A stretch of DNA of 64,000 bases, taken from contig JAVLRN010000006.1 in NCBI GenBank assembly GCA_032821775.1, forward strand, positions 1,550,001 to 1,614,000. Direction: 5' to 3'. Shown piece after piece: positions 17,942-28,499 of this stretch. The position numbers were made by a program, and so were the translations under genes. This stretch comes from Sanguinoderma infundibulare (taxonomy: Eukaryota; Basidiomycota; Agaricomycetes; Polyporales; Polyporaceae). The notes under the pieces were generated by a model. It had not been told where the DNA came from and searched no databases. It worked only from the letters and a program-made list of their open reading frames with translations. Positions within the stretch are counted from its first letter, which is position 1; each line of letters begins with the position of its first letter.

Positions 17942-19720
17942 TTATGACTCCGCCGACACCTTAACGCCCTCCTTCGCCTCTGGGACCTCTGCGTCCTCCT
18001 CGTAGTTCTCAACCTTCATATCGTTAAGGCCGAGCTCCTCGTTCTGGACCCATGTACGATCGTACCACTCAATCGTCATGTTTGGGTCCGGGTCTGGTGC
18101 ATAAATATTCTGAAGGTAGGAGTTGGCCAGAGGGTCATCAAGGATCAAGGTGAACGGGTGTTCGGCGTTCTTGACCTGTTCGTTCCTGGATCAGTTGGTG
18201 CCACCAAATTGACGAGCACGAAACATCCTTACCGCCTTCAGTTTCTTCAAGAACGTTTCGAACGCCTTATGGTCATCCACAGCGTCTCCAGAGGCGAACA
18301 CTTTCTCCGATAGTTCCTCGTACACTTGGTCCAAGATACCCTCGAGCGTTGTGAAGCGACCCCCGAGCGTTCCTTCCTGGAGTACGAGCTCAATTTCAGG
18401 AATGCTGAGACCACACGACTCGCTCTGCGATGTCCGTTCAGTAAACGCGCCCCACTGCGGAACTCAGTGGGCACAAACCTTCAGGATATCACGACTCAGA
18501 TCATCGCGGTCCTCCACCTTCAGCGTAATCCGCTTGCCTTGAGGCGAGATGGCTGCACCAGACTTAACCTCGTTATCGCGGTATCCGCACCTATCGCAAT
18601 TCGTCGACATGATCAGGATATCCTGAGAAGACAGTATGAACAACAATTCAGGAAAACGTAAGAGGTCGAGTGCTTACTTTGAAGTACGGGATGTTAACCT
18701 TCTTTATTCTGGTGTCACAAGGATGACCACAGCTGGAACAAGTCCCAGGAAACGTGTAGATCTCCTCATTCTGGCCCTCCGCACCACCGCCAAGCTGCTC
18801 CTCGACATCCTCTTCCGTCTCCACCCGCTTTGGCGGTTCCGGCGGAGGCTCGTCAGCCGCAACGAGACCGAGCTCGACGTTCTGCTCCCGGGTCCGGTGG
18901 TATGTGCGCATGTTCCACTTCGGGTCCGACATGCTCCCTACGAATTCGGCAAAGGAGTTCCCGGATGGGTCGTCCAAGCGGATGGTGAAGGCTTGCAGTG
19001 GGGTGTCAATGTCCGAAGCACGTTTGGGGGTCTTGACGGGACCAACAGCGTCCCCATCCATGCCTTCTTCCTCGTCATCGTCCGGAATAGCCCCCTTGCA
19101 TTTCTCCAAGATGCTCTCGATTTTCTCGTAAGCGGCGGGAGCTTGTACACGACGCAAAGGCTGATCCGCGCTGAGGTCTGTGATTATGTCCCGGATGAGA
19201 CCCTCAATTGTCGTGAGCTGCCCACGTCCTGGTGGGATCGTGAGCTCGAATTCGGGAATGGTGACTGTACACGTGTTTGACTTGACGATTTGTCGGTCGA
19301 GGTCGTCACGAGAGAGGGCACGGACTGTGTACACCGCGCCCTCGGCTACAACGGCTGATTGTCAGGACTGGCTCCGACGATGAAGTGTGTCTGCTCACGT
19401 CGAATGGATCCCGCAGACTGCACTTCGTTATTTGAGAATCCACAATGGTCGCATCGGAAGGACATAACGATGACCTCCCGGAAGTAAGGGATAGATGTCA
19501 AAAGAAGCCTCGTAACTCCCTGTGCAAAATCAGGTTTGCTCAAACAATCGAACAGATGTCTACGCACCTGTTCTTCGCATCGCATGCATAGAGACTCGAT
19601 CTCCTGGACGGGCCTCTCTTCGTCAAGGGTAACCTGTACGGTCTGAGCCTCCACTGGGAGTTTTTCGGTCTGCTCTGCCACCGATCCGATCGCGGGGAAG
19701 AGTTCTGGGTTTGCAGACAT
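17942..19720 (-). CDS. ZPR1: zinc-finger protein ZPR1
   Basis: Six exons (19568-19720, 19399-19519, 18678-19354, 18479-18622, 18233-18424, 17942-18175) give 506 residues. Two copies of the ZPR1 module are present. Each has a C4 zinc finger (CMRCEEQ with [11 protein letters not shown]; then CSSCGHPCD with [11 protein letters not shown]) followed by a beta-rich domain ([32 protein letters not shown]). ZPR1 is a conserved eukaryotic protein that binds eEF1A; in yeast it acts as a chaperone for eEF1A folding and moves between cytoplasm and nucleus. The C-terminus is acidic. Only 299 bp separate its ATG from that of Nup35 on the other strand, so the two probably share a promoter region. Confidence 0.93.
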
Positions 19721-20019
19721 TACGTGCTTTAGTGTTCTAGGAGTCGTGCAGGATGGTATAGGAGATACAGAAATGAGTCTAGAGATCGTGGAGGTATAAA
19801 AGTACAGCAGAAAACTCGAGTCAAGCCGTCGCTTGATGGAGTCAGTCCGACTCAGTCGATCTCGAAATTGCAGCAGATCTCGGGGCGCGATTGACGAGAT
19901 TGCATCACGTGGCCGTCTCTCGCCAAGTTCGGACTCGCGAGCGCGCTGTTCTTTCTTGTGCTCGTCGTGTGGCGCGTCGACCTCGACTTCCTCGCGTTCT
20001 CCTTTCATCCCTTACCCCC
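19721..20019. promoter_or_regulatory. bidirectional promoter region, ZPR1 / Nup35
   Basis: A 299 bp gap between two divergent start codons. The last ~40 bp before the Nup35 ATG are pyrimidine-rich, as is common in fungal 5' UTRs. No clear TATA box was seen. Shared regulation is an inference from geometry. Confidence 0.5.
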
Positions 20020-21534
20020 ATGTTCCCCTCGAGCAACACGTTCCCAACCACCTCCACGGGGACGGGACAGGATCAACGTCAGCAGTTCCCACACTCGCAT
20101 TCGCACCCGCATCCGGTGCAGTACAATGGCTCCCCTTTCAATGTCGCTGGAATGTCGAGTTTGAACCAGTCGGCGGCGAGCCCGAGCATCCGTGGTGGCT
20201 CATTGGGCATGAGCATGGGGTCCTCTCTAGGGATGGGCTCCCCATTGAGCGAGAGTCTGTCCCAGTCGCGAAGTCATTACCAGTCTGGGTACTTGATGGT
20301 GCGTGTGTGGGTCTTTCGTGTAAGACAGCCGACCTTTTCGTCTGACAATCCCGATGTTTTATAGTCGGTGAATCAAAGTAGTGTAAGTGTCCATCGGAGG
20401 TGACATGTCTGGGTAAATGAAATTAATTACCGCATTATACAGTCGTCACCGCCAGGACCGCGCGAAGAGCCCCCCTTGGTGCCAACCAAGGCGAAGCTCA
20501 ACCACACTTTTTCAGGAGGAGCTGTTTCAGATTTTGGCATGGATTCCATGTTCGAAAGCTCAAGGTGCGTCCGTGTCCGATGAAAGTCCCCGACGAGTCT
20601 CAGTCCGATGGCAGGCAAAGGCCACGGCAAACGCTCGCGGACGAAGACGCCCCACCGACGGCCTCGGTCAACGATATCGTGAATGAGATCCCTGACTCCC
20701 GCTTCTCGCAACGTGTGAGTATCTCGGATCTCAGTCATACAGCAAACTTACCTTAAGTTCCTGGTAGAACGCGTTTGATCCATCGCAAAGCCGTCTGTTC
20801 CGCCCCTCACAGGCCTCACATCCTGTCACACCAAAACCTACAGTGGCCGCACCGCAACAGAACGCACAACCGCTCTACGTCGTCGTGTTCGGTTATCCTC
20901 CCGACAAGTATAGCGTGGCTGTCCAATACTTCCGGTCTCTTGGGGAGACGACAGAGGCAGAGCAGAGCACCGAGGTTGTCAACTGCTTCAGAATCGGCTA
21001 CTTGCATCACCCAGAAGCAATCAGGGCAGTCCGCAAAAATGGGGAGATTCTCGGCGGTTCGTGGATGGTTGGCGCCAAGTGGGCAGTACGTTCTATCATG
21101 ACCGTTTCTGTCGTTTCACGCTCTGACAGTTGTTTGTGCCTACCTCCTTCATCCAGGACGTCGCACAGGCCGAGGCGCTGCTGGGCGCGTCACTTGTCCA
21201 GAGCACTATCCAATCTCCCGAATTCCTTGACTCCGGCGCGGGGACTGAGGGTCCGTCTCCTTCACCGAATGTGTTTGGACCTCCGTCTACGACTCGTATG
21301 AGTGTTGACGAAGTCGTCCCTCGCCATGGAACTCCTCGGACGACAGAGCCATTTGGTACGCCGATTAAGCTTGCTCCATCAGCGTCCGCTTTCCGCCGCC
21401 CAGGCGGAGGTGCGCCCGTCACGCCTGTTGCTGCCATCCAGCCCACCCCATTGCACCCAGCGTCCGGAGCACACCAGCAATCTCCCACTAAGGGAATGCT
21501 TGGTCAGGTCTCCGATCTCATCTTTGGGTGGTAG
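20020..21534 (+). CDS. nucleoporin Nup35/Nup53 (MPPN RRM-fold)
   Basis: Six exons (20020-20298, 20365-20382, 20443-20564, 20615-20714, 20768-21085, 21157-21534) encode 404 residues. The N-terminus is Ser/Gly/Met-rich and disordered. The Nup35-type RRM fold spans roughly residues 200-280 (QPLYVVVFGYPPDKYSVAVQ, then CFRIGYLHHPEAIRAVRKNG, MVGAKWA). The protein ends GMLGQVSDLIFGW, the amphipathic membrane-binding helix typical of Nup53/Nup35 C-termini. Family members sit in the inner ring of the nuclear pore, bind Nup155/Nup170 and Nup93/Nic96, and help anchor the pore to the membrane; this is family knowledge. Exon 2 is an 18-nt microexon (SVNQSS), and its removal would keep the frame. Confidence 0.9.
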
Positions 21535-22704
21535 TTGTACGTCTGCCTCTTGTGTTTGATCGTCTTGTCTTCCTCCTAATCATACTGCTGTCGTTCAACC
21601 GACATTGCTGTTTTCCTGGACATCTCTCCCCCATTGGACGGACTCAGCGTTGGCGGGAGATATACCGGATTATCAACCATGTGTATGGTTCTGGCACTCG
21701 TTCATAGTAATCACGCAGCGCTGCTGCGATCTCGGAAGACGGAGATGTAAACGAGCCGCCCTTGGAAAAATTCTTCGCCACGTACACGAATCGATGTCAT
21801 CGTGTTGGACTGCTTCTGCGTTGCTCACCAAGTCACTTCCATTGCTTCTCGGCTTGTCAAGGGCATTGGTCCCGTAGGCCACACCGTCGGTGTGGGAGTT
21901 CGAGTGTGAGTCATCACACCAGGCCTATGGTTCGAACAACGTTCATCGCTCCGAGTATAGGTATCGACCGGCAAGTATCGACCAACTCCCAGGCAGCGTC
22001 TGCCTGCTGAAGATAACGCTGTGGTGCCATTTTGAAGCACAACAAGTAAAAGAACGTATCTGGCCTACGGCGACTTGCTCCCTCACGACTGGGTTCGATT
22101 AGAGCTTTCTGATCCGAGGTCTCTTCCTTCGTTGCATCCGGACTGTGTTCTTCCCCGTTTAATGTTGACGTCATGGGGCATTAACATATATCTCTCAATT
22201 AAAGCAAACCAGTCGAGCAGGCACAGTATTTCTGCATCAAGGGAGCTAGTCTAAGTATTTGGTTGCGGTTTGGGTCCTATGTAGTCCCCATGTATCATTC
22301 TAGCGGTTAGAACTTGTGGATCCTGGCCATGTCTACCGAGTTCCCATAATGACCTTCTGAGAAGATGGTCACTGAAATGTTCCGACTAGGCTGATCGCAT
22401 CATACAGATGCATGATGATGTGGCGCCAATCGTCCCTCTACCATCTCCCCACAATGTCCGAGGCTGCGAACACCACAACGGCCGCGGCAGCACTCCGTCC
22501 TTGTTAGTCTCATTTCCTCAACTCCTCCCTTATTCGCCCGGCCGCGAGTTGGCCTCGAGGTCAGTCGCTAGTTACGACCCAAAACGCCTTTCACGGTAAG
22601 CTAGAGCTGGCATTCTAGACATATACCATGCGCAGCAATCGAACTAATTGTGTCTATCTGAAGGTTCCGCACGACGATCCTTCTTTCGGTGGGTGTAGAC
22701 CACC
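21535..22704. other. 1.2 kb intergenic region with possible 5' exon(s) of the next gene
   Basis: No complete gene is recognised. A candidate upstream start lies at 22454 (MSEAANTTTAAAALRP) followed by a GTTAGT donor, and other splice-like signals occur near 22599 (GTAAGC) and 22696 (TAG). They could add one or two short 5' exons to the gene at 22705, but I could not build a phase-consistent model. Confidence 0.4.
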
Positions 22705-24780
22705 ATGCATGCCCTCTCCCTACTCTCCCCAATCAACGAAGCGGAGGAATCCAGTCCGTACCGGGCGCGTTTTGGTTATGCTCGTTACCCCAGCCCGAGG
22801 TCACCCAGTGAGTATTCGAAGTTGTTTGGTTTCGTTACTCGCTCACGGGACGCAAACACCGTAGACGGTGCCAGGAGTCCGTTCAATGTGCAGGACACGC
22901 CGGTGGACCAAAGACCTGAAGTGACGATGGACGACATCTGGATATACGATTGCTATGCCTCGGAGGACATGCTCTCACCAGGAAGCAATCCTCGTACGCC
23001 TACCACTCCTTCACACAGTCGGTCAATGAGCCTGCCCACCACTACCGCCAACTTCGTCCCACCCAACAACGTCCCCATTATCAAGGAGCCTAACCCCCAG
23101 GCTGCTCACCGACCTCCTCCGCGACCTCCCCGCACCGTGGGTTCCATGTATGAGGTGGGGAATGAATGGACGGAGATCATCGAATATACGAAGGGCGACC
23201 TTCCAGAAATCAACACCGCCGTCTTCAGCCCAGCAGGGTTCTCCGAATACTCTCCCTTGGCGCAGGAGGCGCACACTATCTGGGAAGTCATTGAGCAGCT
23301 CGCCGCTGCCGTAGATGAGTTCTCCGGACTCGAGTCTAGGCTCTCCCAGGCGACTCCGGAGAAGCTCCCTACCGATGACATGGAAGAGGACACCTTGTTC
23401 TGGGTCGTTGAGGCGCTCAACATATTTGCGAGCGATTGCGCGGATGTGGCCATGGAGCTCATGAACTTCAGTGAGTACGTCGAGGCGCTTCTATTCCGCG
23501 AGCAGCAGGCAACCCTCACGCCTGTCCGCACCTTACCCCGCGCGTCCTTCTCTGAGCGGGACATGAAGGAGGTGTTGGAATCGGCTGCGAACCTGCCTGA
23601 ACATGAAGTAGCGGATGCCCTCGCGGCGCTGGAGAATCGGGTCCCTTCGTCATCGATGGGTGCACGGCGACCACGAGATAGGCCACCATCTCTCACACTC
23701 TCCACCAGCGACGTTGTTCTGCTCCGAGCACGTCTGCCGCGGTCAAGGGATCAGAGCGTTGGGGCAGTCGGACGTTTCTCGGAGAAGGAGATTGGGGACA
23801 GGCCAGGAAGTAAACAGGACGTGCTCAGGAAACACCGGGGATATGTGATTGTCGGTGATGTGCGTATGCGTCCGGCGCCCCTTATCACAAGCGTATTTTG
23901 GTCGCTCACAGTGTCTCACTGGCAGGAAACGCCTGTGGAAGACAACTGGTCAGCGAAAAGTATCGTAGACTATGGGGATGACGAATTCCCCTTCGATAAT
24001 AACGGCCAACGGCGACGGGTACGTCTCCATGTATATCTGCCCCAAGGACAAACTGATTAATGATCTCGGTCGGAACAGTCACCACTCTCACCACCCTCAC
24101 CTCGACCCATGTCCTCTCCTGTTGCGTTCGGTGGCCCGTCAGCCGTACGGCGTCCCCCTCGTCCCCCATCACTGAATCTGACCGATGCTCCATCGCCTCG
24201 ATCAAGCCATTCTACTTCCAGCTCCCTGTCGTCCCTTTTCTCGAACCTCCCCCGCTCGTCTTTTACGAGTACATCTTCTCCACGATCATCACCTCGCCAG
24301 TCAAATGCCTTCGACAAGGGAGACAAACCCCGCTTCCCCACCTCCTCCGGCAACTTCAAGAAGGTGTTTACAAACATCTTCAAGAAGAAAGAAAAGGAGT
24401 TCGCGTTCCCCGACAAGGAGAAAGAGAGCAGGTTCGGGATAGGGAACATCGGCTCGAGCTTGCGTCCGTCCCTGCCCATCCGGGGGTTCGTGAGGCGGAC
24501 ACCAGCGACAGGCTCTATCGACGCGACGCTCTCCGCGCTCTCCCTTGGTGGTCCGTCTTCGGCCACCCAAACTACACTTGGCCCCGAACGAGACCCTTTT
24601 GCTGCGACACCTCCCGCCTCGGCTGACCAACGCCCCCAATCTGAGGTATCCGAACATTCGCCGTTGGACGGCTACTCGAGCATGTTTAACGCAATGAAGG
24701 TGGCCTCTCGTCACCCGACCCAACCGCTCTTTGGCGGGACGGGCGAGGAACCCCCCGCCGGCGGAAGCCCGATTTATTGA
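22705..24780 (+). CDS. uncharacterised Ser/Pro-rich fungal protein
   Basis: I do not recognise this protein. Exons 22705-23859, 23926-24018 and 24079-24780 join in phase to give about 649 residues. The N-terminal ~130 residues are disordered and Pro-rich (HRPPPRPPRTVG). A more ordered region, residues ~145-310, is predicted helical and acidic (AQEAHTIWEVIEQLAAAVDE, DDMEEDTLFWVVEALNIFAS, LPEHEVADALAALENR). A short segment PVEDNWSAKSIVDYGDDEF precedes the second intron. The C-terminal third is Ser/Pro-rich with a basic patch, FKKVFTNIFKKKEKEF, that could be an NLS or membrane contact. The first intron (66 nt, 23860-23925) is in frame and stop-free, so intron retention would also be translatable. 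The start at 22705 is tentative because a stop-free upstream exon may exist. Confidence 0.6.
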
Positions 24781-25237
24781 AGCTTCGCTTCCTGGTACTG
24801 CACTTCGTCCATACACGATCTACTTACACGGACAGTCGCACTGCTCTCTCATATTGTATCGCTGCACACACTCCATATGCCACACCATCTTCCTTCCTTA
24901 GTTATGTGCATGTTGTACTGGTACCATTGCCCTAACTTAATGCATATCTGGATCCTCCGTCATCTCCTGCACTTCGACCGCCGGAGTCCCACATTCCAAG
25001 GTAGCCCGAGCCGGCAACTTGAAGCTGCGGGGGGGATCGGGATTCGGGAGGTTTTTAGGGTTTTCACTCCGGTCACGTGGTTGAAATCCGGCAACGTCGG
25101 AATCAAGTTGAAGCTGTCCCGTCCTGCTCCGTCTGCGTGTCTGCCCAATCCCACTCGCCGCATTCTCCTCCGGACCTCGCCTCTCATCCCAAAAGCCACT
25201 ACATACAGGCATCTTATACCGAGTCGTCTTCGCCGCC
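24781..25237. other. intergenic region before holocytochrome c synthase gene
   Basis: Contains the 3' UTR of the upstream gene and the promoter of the next. It carries a G-run (GGGGGG around 25028-25033) and CACGTGG near 25073, an E-box-like CACGTG. Nothing coding is supported. Confidence 0.45.
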
Positions 25238-26212
25238 ATGGGTCAAGCAGCATCCCAGTCTGTCGCCTCATCCTCTGCAGCCCCAGCACAATGTCCAATC
25301 GACCACACGGCGACAAAGTCCGCCCCCGCCAAGTGCCCCATCTCTCATGACAAGCCCTCGTCCTCGTCCTCTGCTTCTCCTGCACAATGCCCCATCTCCC
25401 ACGACCAAAAGTCCACGCCCGCGCAATGCCCAATGCAGCACGACTCCGGAAGCGGGATCAACCCTCTCAACCAGATGCCCGCGCTCTCGCAGCTGCCGGC
25501 CGCCCAGCAGCAGTCCGCGCTCCCGACCGAGCGCGAGACGTCGACCATCCCGCGCGACGGGTCCTCGAAGTGGGAGTATCCCTCGCCCCAGCAGTTCCAC
25601 AACGCGCTCGCGCGCAAGGGCTGGGAGACGCCGGAGGAGCACGTCGAGATGATGGTGCAAATCCACAACTTCCTGAACGAGCAGGCGTGGCAGGAGATCC
25701 TCAAGTGGGAGCACAAGGGCAATCCGTGAGTTGTGCTACATGCTCTGGCATGCTGCCCCTGGCCCGTTGCGTATCGTACTGATGCTGATTTACCTCTGCA
25801 GTATTGCGGCCCAGCCCCAGCTGGCACGCTTCAAGGGACGTCCCGGAGAGCTCTCACCGAAGGCTCGCTTTTGGTTGTTTGCCGGGTGGTTGCTTCCATC
25901 TCGATTCAAGTACGCTTTCTTGCTCAGGATTGTACGAAGGGGAGTGCGGCTGACCTATCTTGTAGCACTGAACCCCCATTCGACCGCCATGACTGGATCG
26001 TCCGCAGACAAGGAGGCGAGGAAGTCCGCTACGTCATCGACTACTATTCTGCGCCTCCCGAGCCTGACGGGTCTCCCGTCTTCTCTCTGGACGTTCGTCC
26101 TGCCCTGGACAGTGTTGGCAGCATCAAGCAACGAATACAAGCTGCCACCGAGGACGTCTGGGCAGCGTTCCGCGAAGAGAACGCCCGGAATAACTCCCAG
26201 AGCAGCCATTGA
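25238..26212 (+). CDS. CYC3: holocytochrome c synthase (cytochrome c heme lyase)
   Basis: Three exons (25238-25725, 25802-25909, 25966-26212) encode 280 residues. The N-terminal ~80 residues carry four heme-binding Cys-Pro motifs (CPIDH, CPISH, CPISH, CPMQH). The enzymatic part follows: [40 protein letters not shown] (its His matches the heme-ligating His of the human enzyme), [18 protein letters not shown], then [12 protein letters not shown] and [10 protein letters not shown]. The enzyme attaches heme covalently to apocytochrome c (or c1) in the mitochondrial intermembrane space. No cleavable presequence is seen, as expected for this family. It converges with TIM44. Confidence 0.94.
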
Positions 26213-26579
26213 CCACTTTGCTCCGGCATCCGTATCCCAACTTAGACCTCGATAGATGTCCTCCAATGTCAGGTTGCTTGGACCACCCCCCACTTACTTA
26301 CGTTCCTTATGGCTTGAATCGATATGCACGACCTCGCCCAAAAGTTTAATCGCCCTGGATGTAGCAATGGATATCTATAATGCATTAGCGTAATACCCAA
26401 GCCCATGCCAATGGCTTGCACTGTCTAGAATTGCATGGAACTGAGCATTGCGAGCGAGTACTCTAGTAGATGTTGTGAGCGGTGAGGAGAAGTGCGAGGT
26501 GAGTAGGTCATGTATTGCGTGTGGATTAGTCCAATGATGGGGTAGCAACTTTTGAGCAGGGCGGGGGAATGCGGAACGG
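26213..26579. other. convergent 3' region, HCCS / TIM44
   Basis: A 367 bp stretch between two stop codons. It should hold both 3' UTRs. Nothing else is seen. Confidence 0.5.
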
Positions 26580-28294
26580 TCACAGATACTGGCGAGCAGA
26601 TCTCCGGCCCATCTGGAAACGATAGTCATTCACGAGCACAAAATCAAGTTAAAACGTCGACACACACCTCGACAACCTTCCAACCGCCTGTGAGCTCATT
26701 ATCGAGCTCTTCCTCGATGCGCGTGATGACGGCAGCGTAGTGGCACTGCTCGACGCGATCCTCAGCACCAACCATGATCTCGCCTGACTTGGCGTTACGG
26801 AAAAGAAGGATTTCTTGTGTAGCGAAGGTGACCACGTAGACAGGGATGTTGTCCTCGAGGATCTTCCCGTGCAAGATCTAAAATATGCAAGTGAGACGCG
26901 TCAATCGTACAGAGGGGGATATCACGTACCTCAACTGACCGAATGTCTAGGACCTTGCTGTCACTGATAAGACCTTGCTTCATATATTGCTCCATAGTCG
27001 CCCAAAGCACATTGTAGGTCTGTCCTTGGTGTCAGTCGACACATTCGTTTGTGTATCGCGTTTGGCCGCACCTTCTCGCCGCACCATGCTTGCAAGGCCT
27101 CCCTGTCTGCAGAGAGGTAGGCGTCGACGACTTCGGGAACGATGTATTCTCGAAGCTCGCGTTCGAAGGTACCGAAGTTGAAGGTCGGGTCCATGGCCTT
27201 CATGTATCGGTGGACCTGCGCGCTCTCGTTTTCGTCGAACCAGCCGCCGATGGTGGACGTCACGCTCCGCAAGGAGGAAACGAAGGGGTTTTCGCTCTCG
27301 TCATACTGCTGCTTGAGCTCAGCGAACTGACGGAGGATGGGGTTCGACTCCTTCAGCTGGTTCCACTTCTCTTGCCGTGGCGAGTCCTTGTGCAGGACCA
27401 TGGCCTGACCCGCTCTGTGACCATGTGAGACGAGAAGATTCCATGCAACATGAAGGATTTGAGCGCGTACTCTGGATTGGCCTTGACACGACTCATGCTT
27501 TCCTTGCCAGCCTTGGCCAACCGGAGTTGCCTTCGTTTCCGACGTGCTTCCTTCTCCTCGAAGCCACCGTGCTTGGAGGAACCGCTGTCATCCAGCGCGT
27601 CCGAGATGGTGTCCGAAAGCGACTTGTACGCGGCGGTATTGCGTATTGGCTCGGTGGTCTTCTCGATCGTTGATGACACGGCGGCGGACGCACGGGAGAT
27701 CTAACGTCACAAGACCTATAAGCATACAGGAAGCGTGCAAAGGCAAGTGTACGCACCGCGCGCACAAGTTCGCTCTCTTCCATCGTCTTGAGTGCCTCGC
27801 CGACGGCGTCACCGACCTTGATACCAGCTTTGCGTAGCTCCTCGGCCGCGGCCCGCAGTCGAGGGTTCTCTTGAATGCTGGACGTCAACTACAAATGCCG
27901 TTTTGTCAAGCAAAACATTTCTACACCTCCACATATGCCAGAAGCGTTTTGGACATACCCTCGCACGCTCGTATGCGTCTCTGGCGCGCTTCATGGCCTC
28001 CGAGTCCTGGAATTTCTCGACATCTCCCTGGAGCTGCTTGACGTTGTCCTGAAGCTCCCTATTTTTCTGCAACTCCTCCCTGAGAACCTCAACAAACGTC
28101 TGGAAGGGCGACTTTGGGAGTTCGTTTTGACGACGGGCGGAGGAGTGGAATGACGCGGAGGGTGTGCCGGCCGAGACACCGGGGTGCAGAGCCAGAGGAA
28201 CTGCGCGGAGGGCCTGCCTGCTGAGCAGCAGCGCACGGATTTGCGCAGGGGCGGCAGGGGTCACGACCGCGCGGCGCAGATGACGAGGGAGCAT
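26580..28294 (-). CDS. TIM44: mitochondrial import motor subunit TIM44
   Basis: Seven exons (27959-28294, 27757-27888, 27471-27700, 27072-27414, 26930-27019, 26668-26877, 26580-26612) encode 457 residues. I start at MLPRHLRRAVVTPAAPAQIR, an Arg-rich presequence ending near FHSSARRQ; the open frame extends 18 codons further up. Then come PKSPFQTFVEVLREELQKN, a coiled-coil, and the Tim44 C-terminal domain (DPTFNFGTFERELREYIVPE, VLDIRSVE, YVVTFATQEILLFRN, GGWKVVE). Tim44 tethers mtHsp70 to the TIM23 translocon on the matrix side. The last exon is short (33 nt; MGRRSARQYL and stop). It is divergent from ETR1 across 205 bp. Confidence 0.94.
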
Positions 28295-28499
28295 CGAGAG
28301 AGAGCTGAAGGCGAACGGAGCCAGCGACCCACAGACGTCGGTGGACAACTGCCAGTGCCAGCCTTTGCAGCCAAAGATTCACAAATAGCCGCCCGCACCC
28401 CCGCCACGTGCCACGCCAGTCAGGCACTTGTACTGGTGAAGCGCTCGTATGCGAGTGCGTCATTGGCTGTTTGATCGTCCACCACCACGTCCTCCAGCC
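28295..28499. promoter_or_regulatory. bidirectional promoter region, TIM44 / ETR1
   Basis: 205 bp between two divergent start codons, both for mitochondrial matrix proteins. Co-regulation is inferred only from the arrangement. It includes CCACGTGCCACG around 28404-28415, which holds a CACGTG palindrome. Confidence 0.5.
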
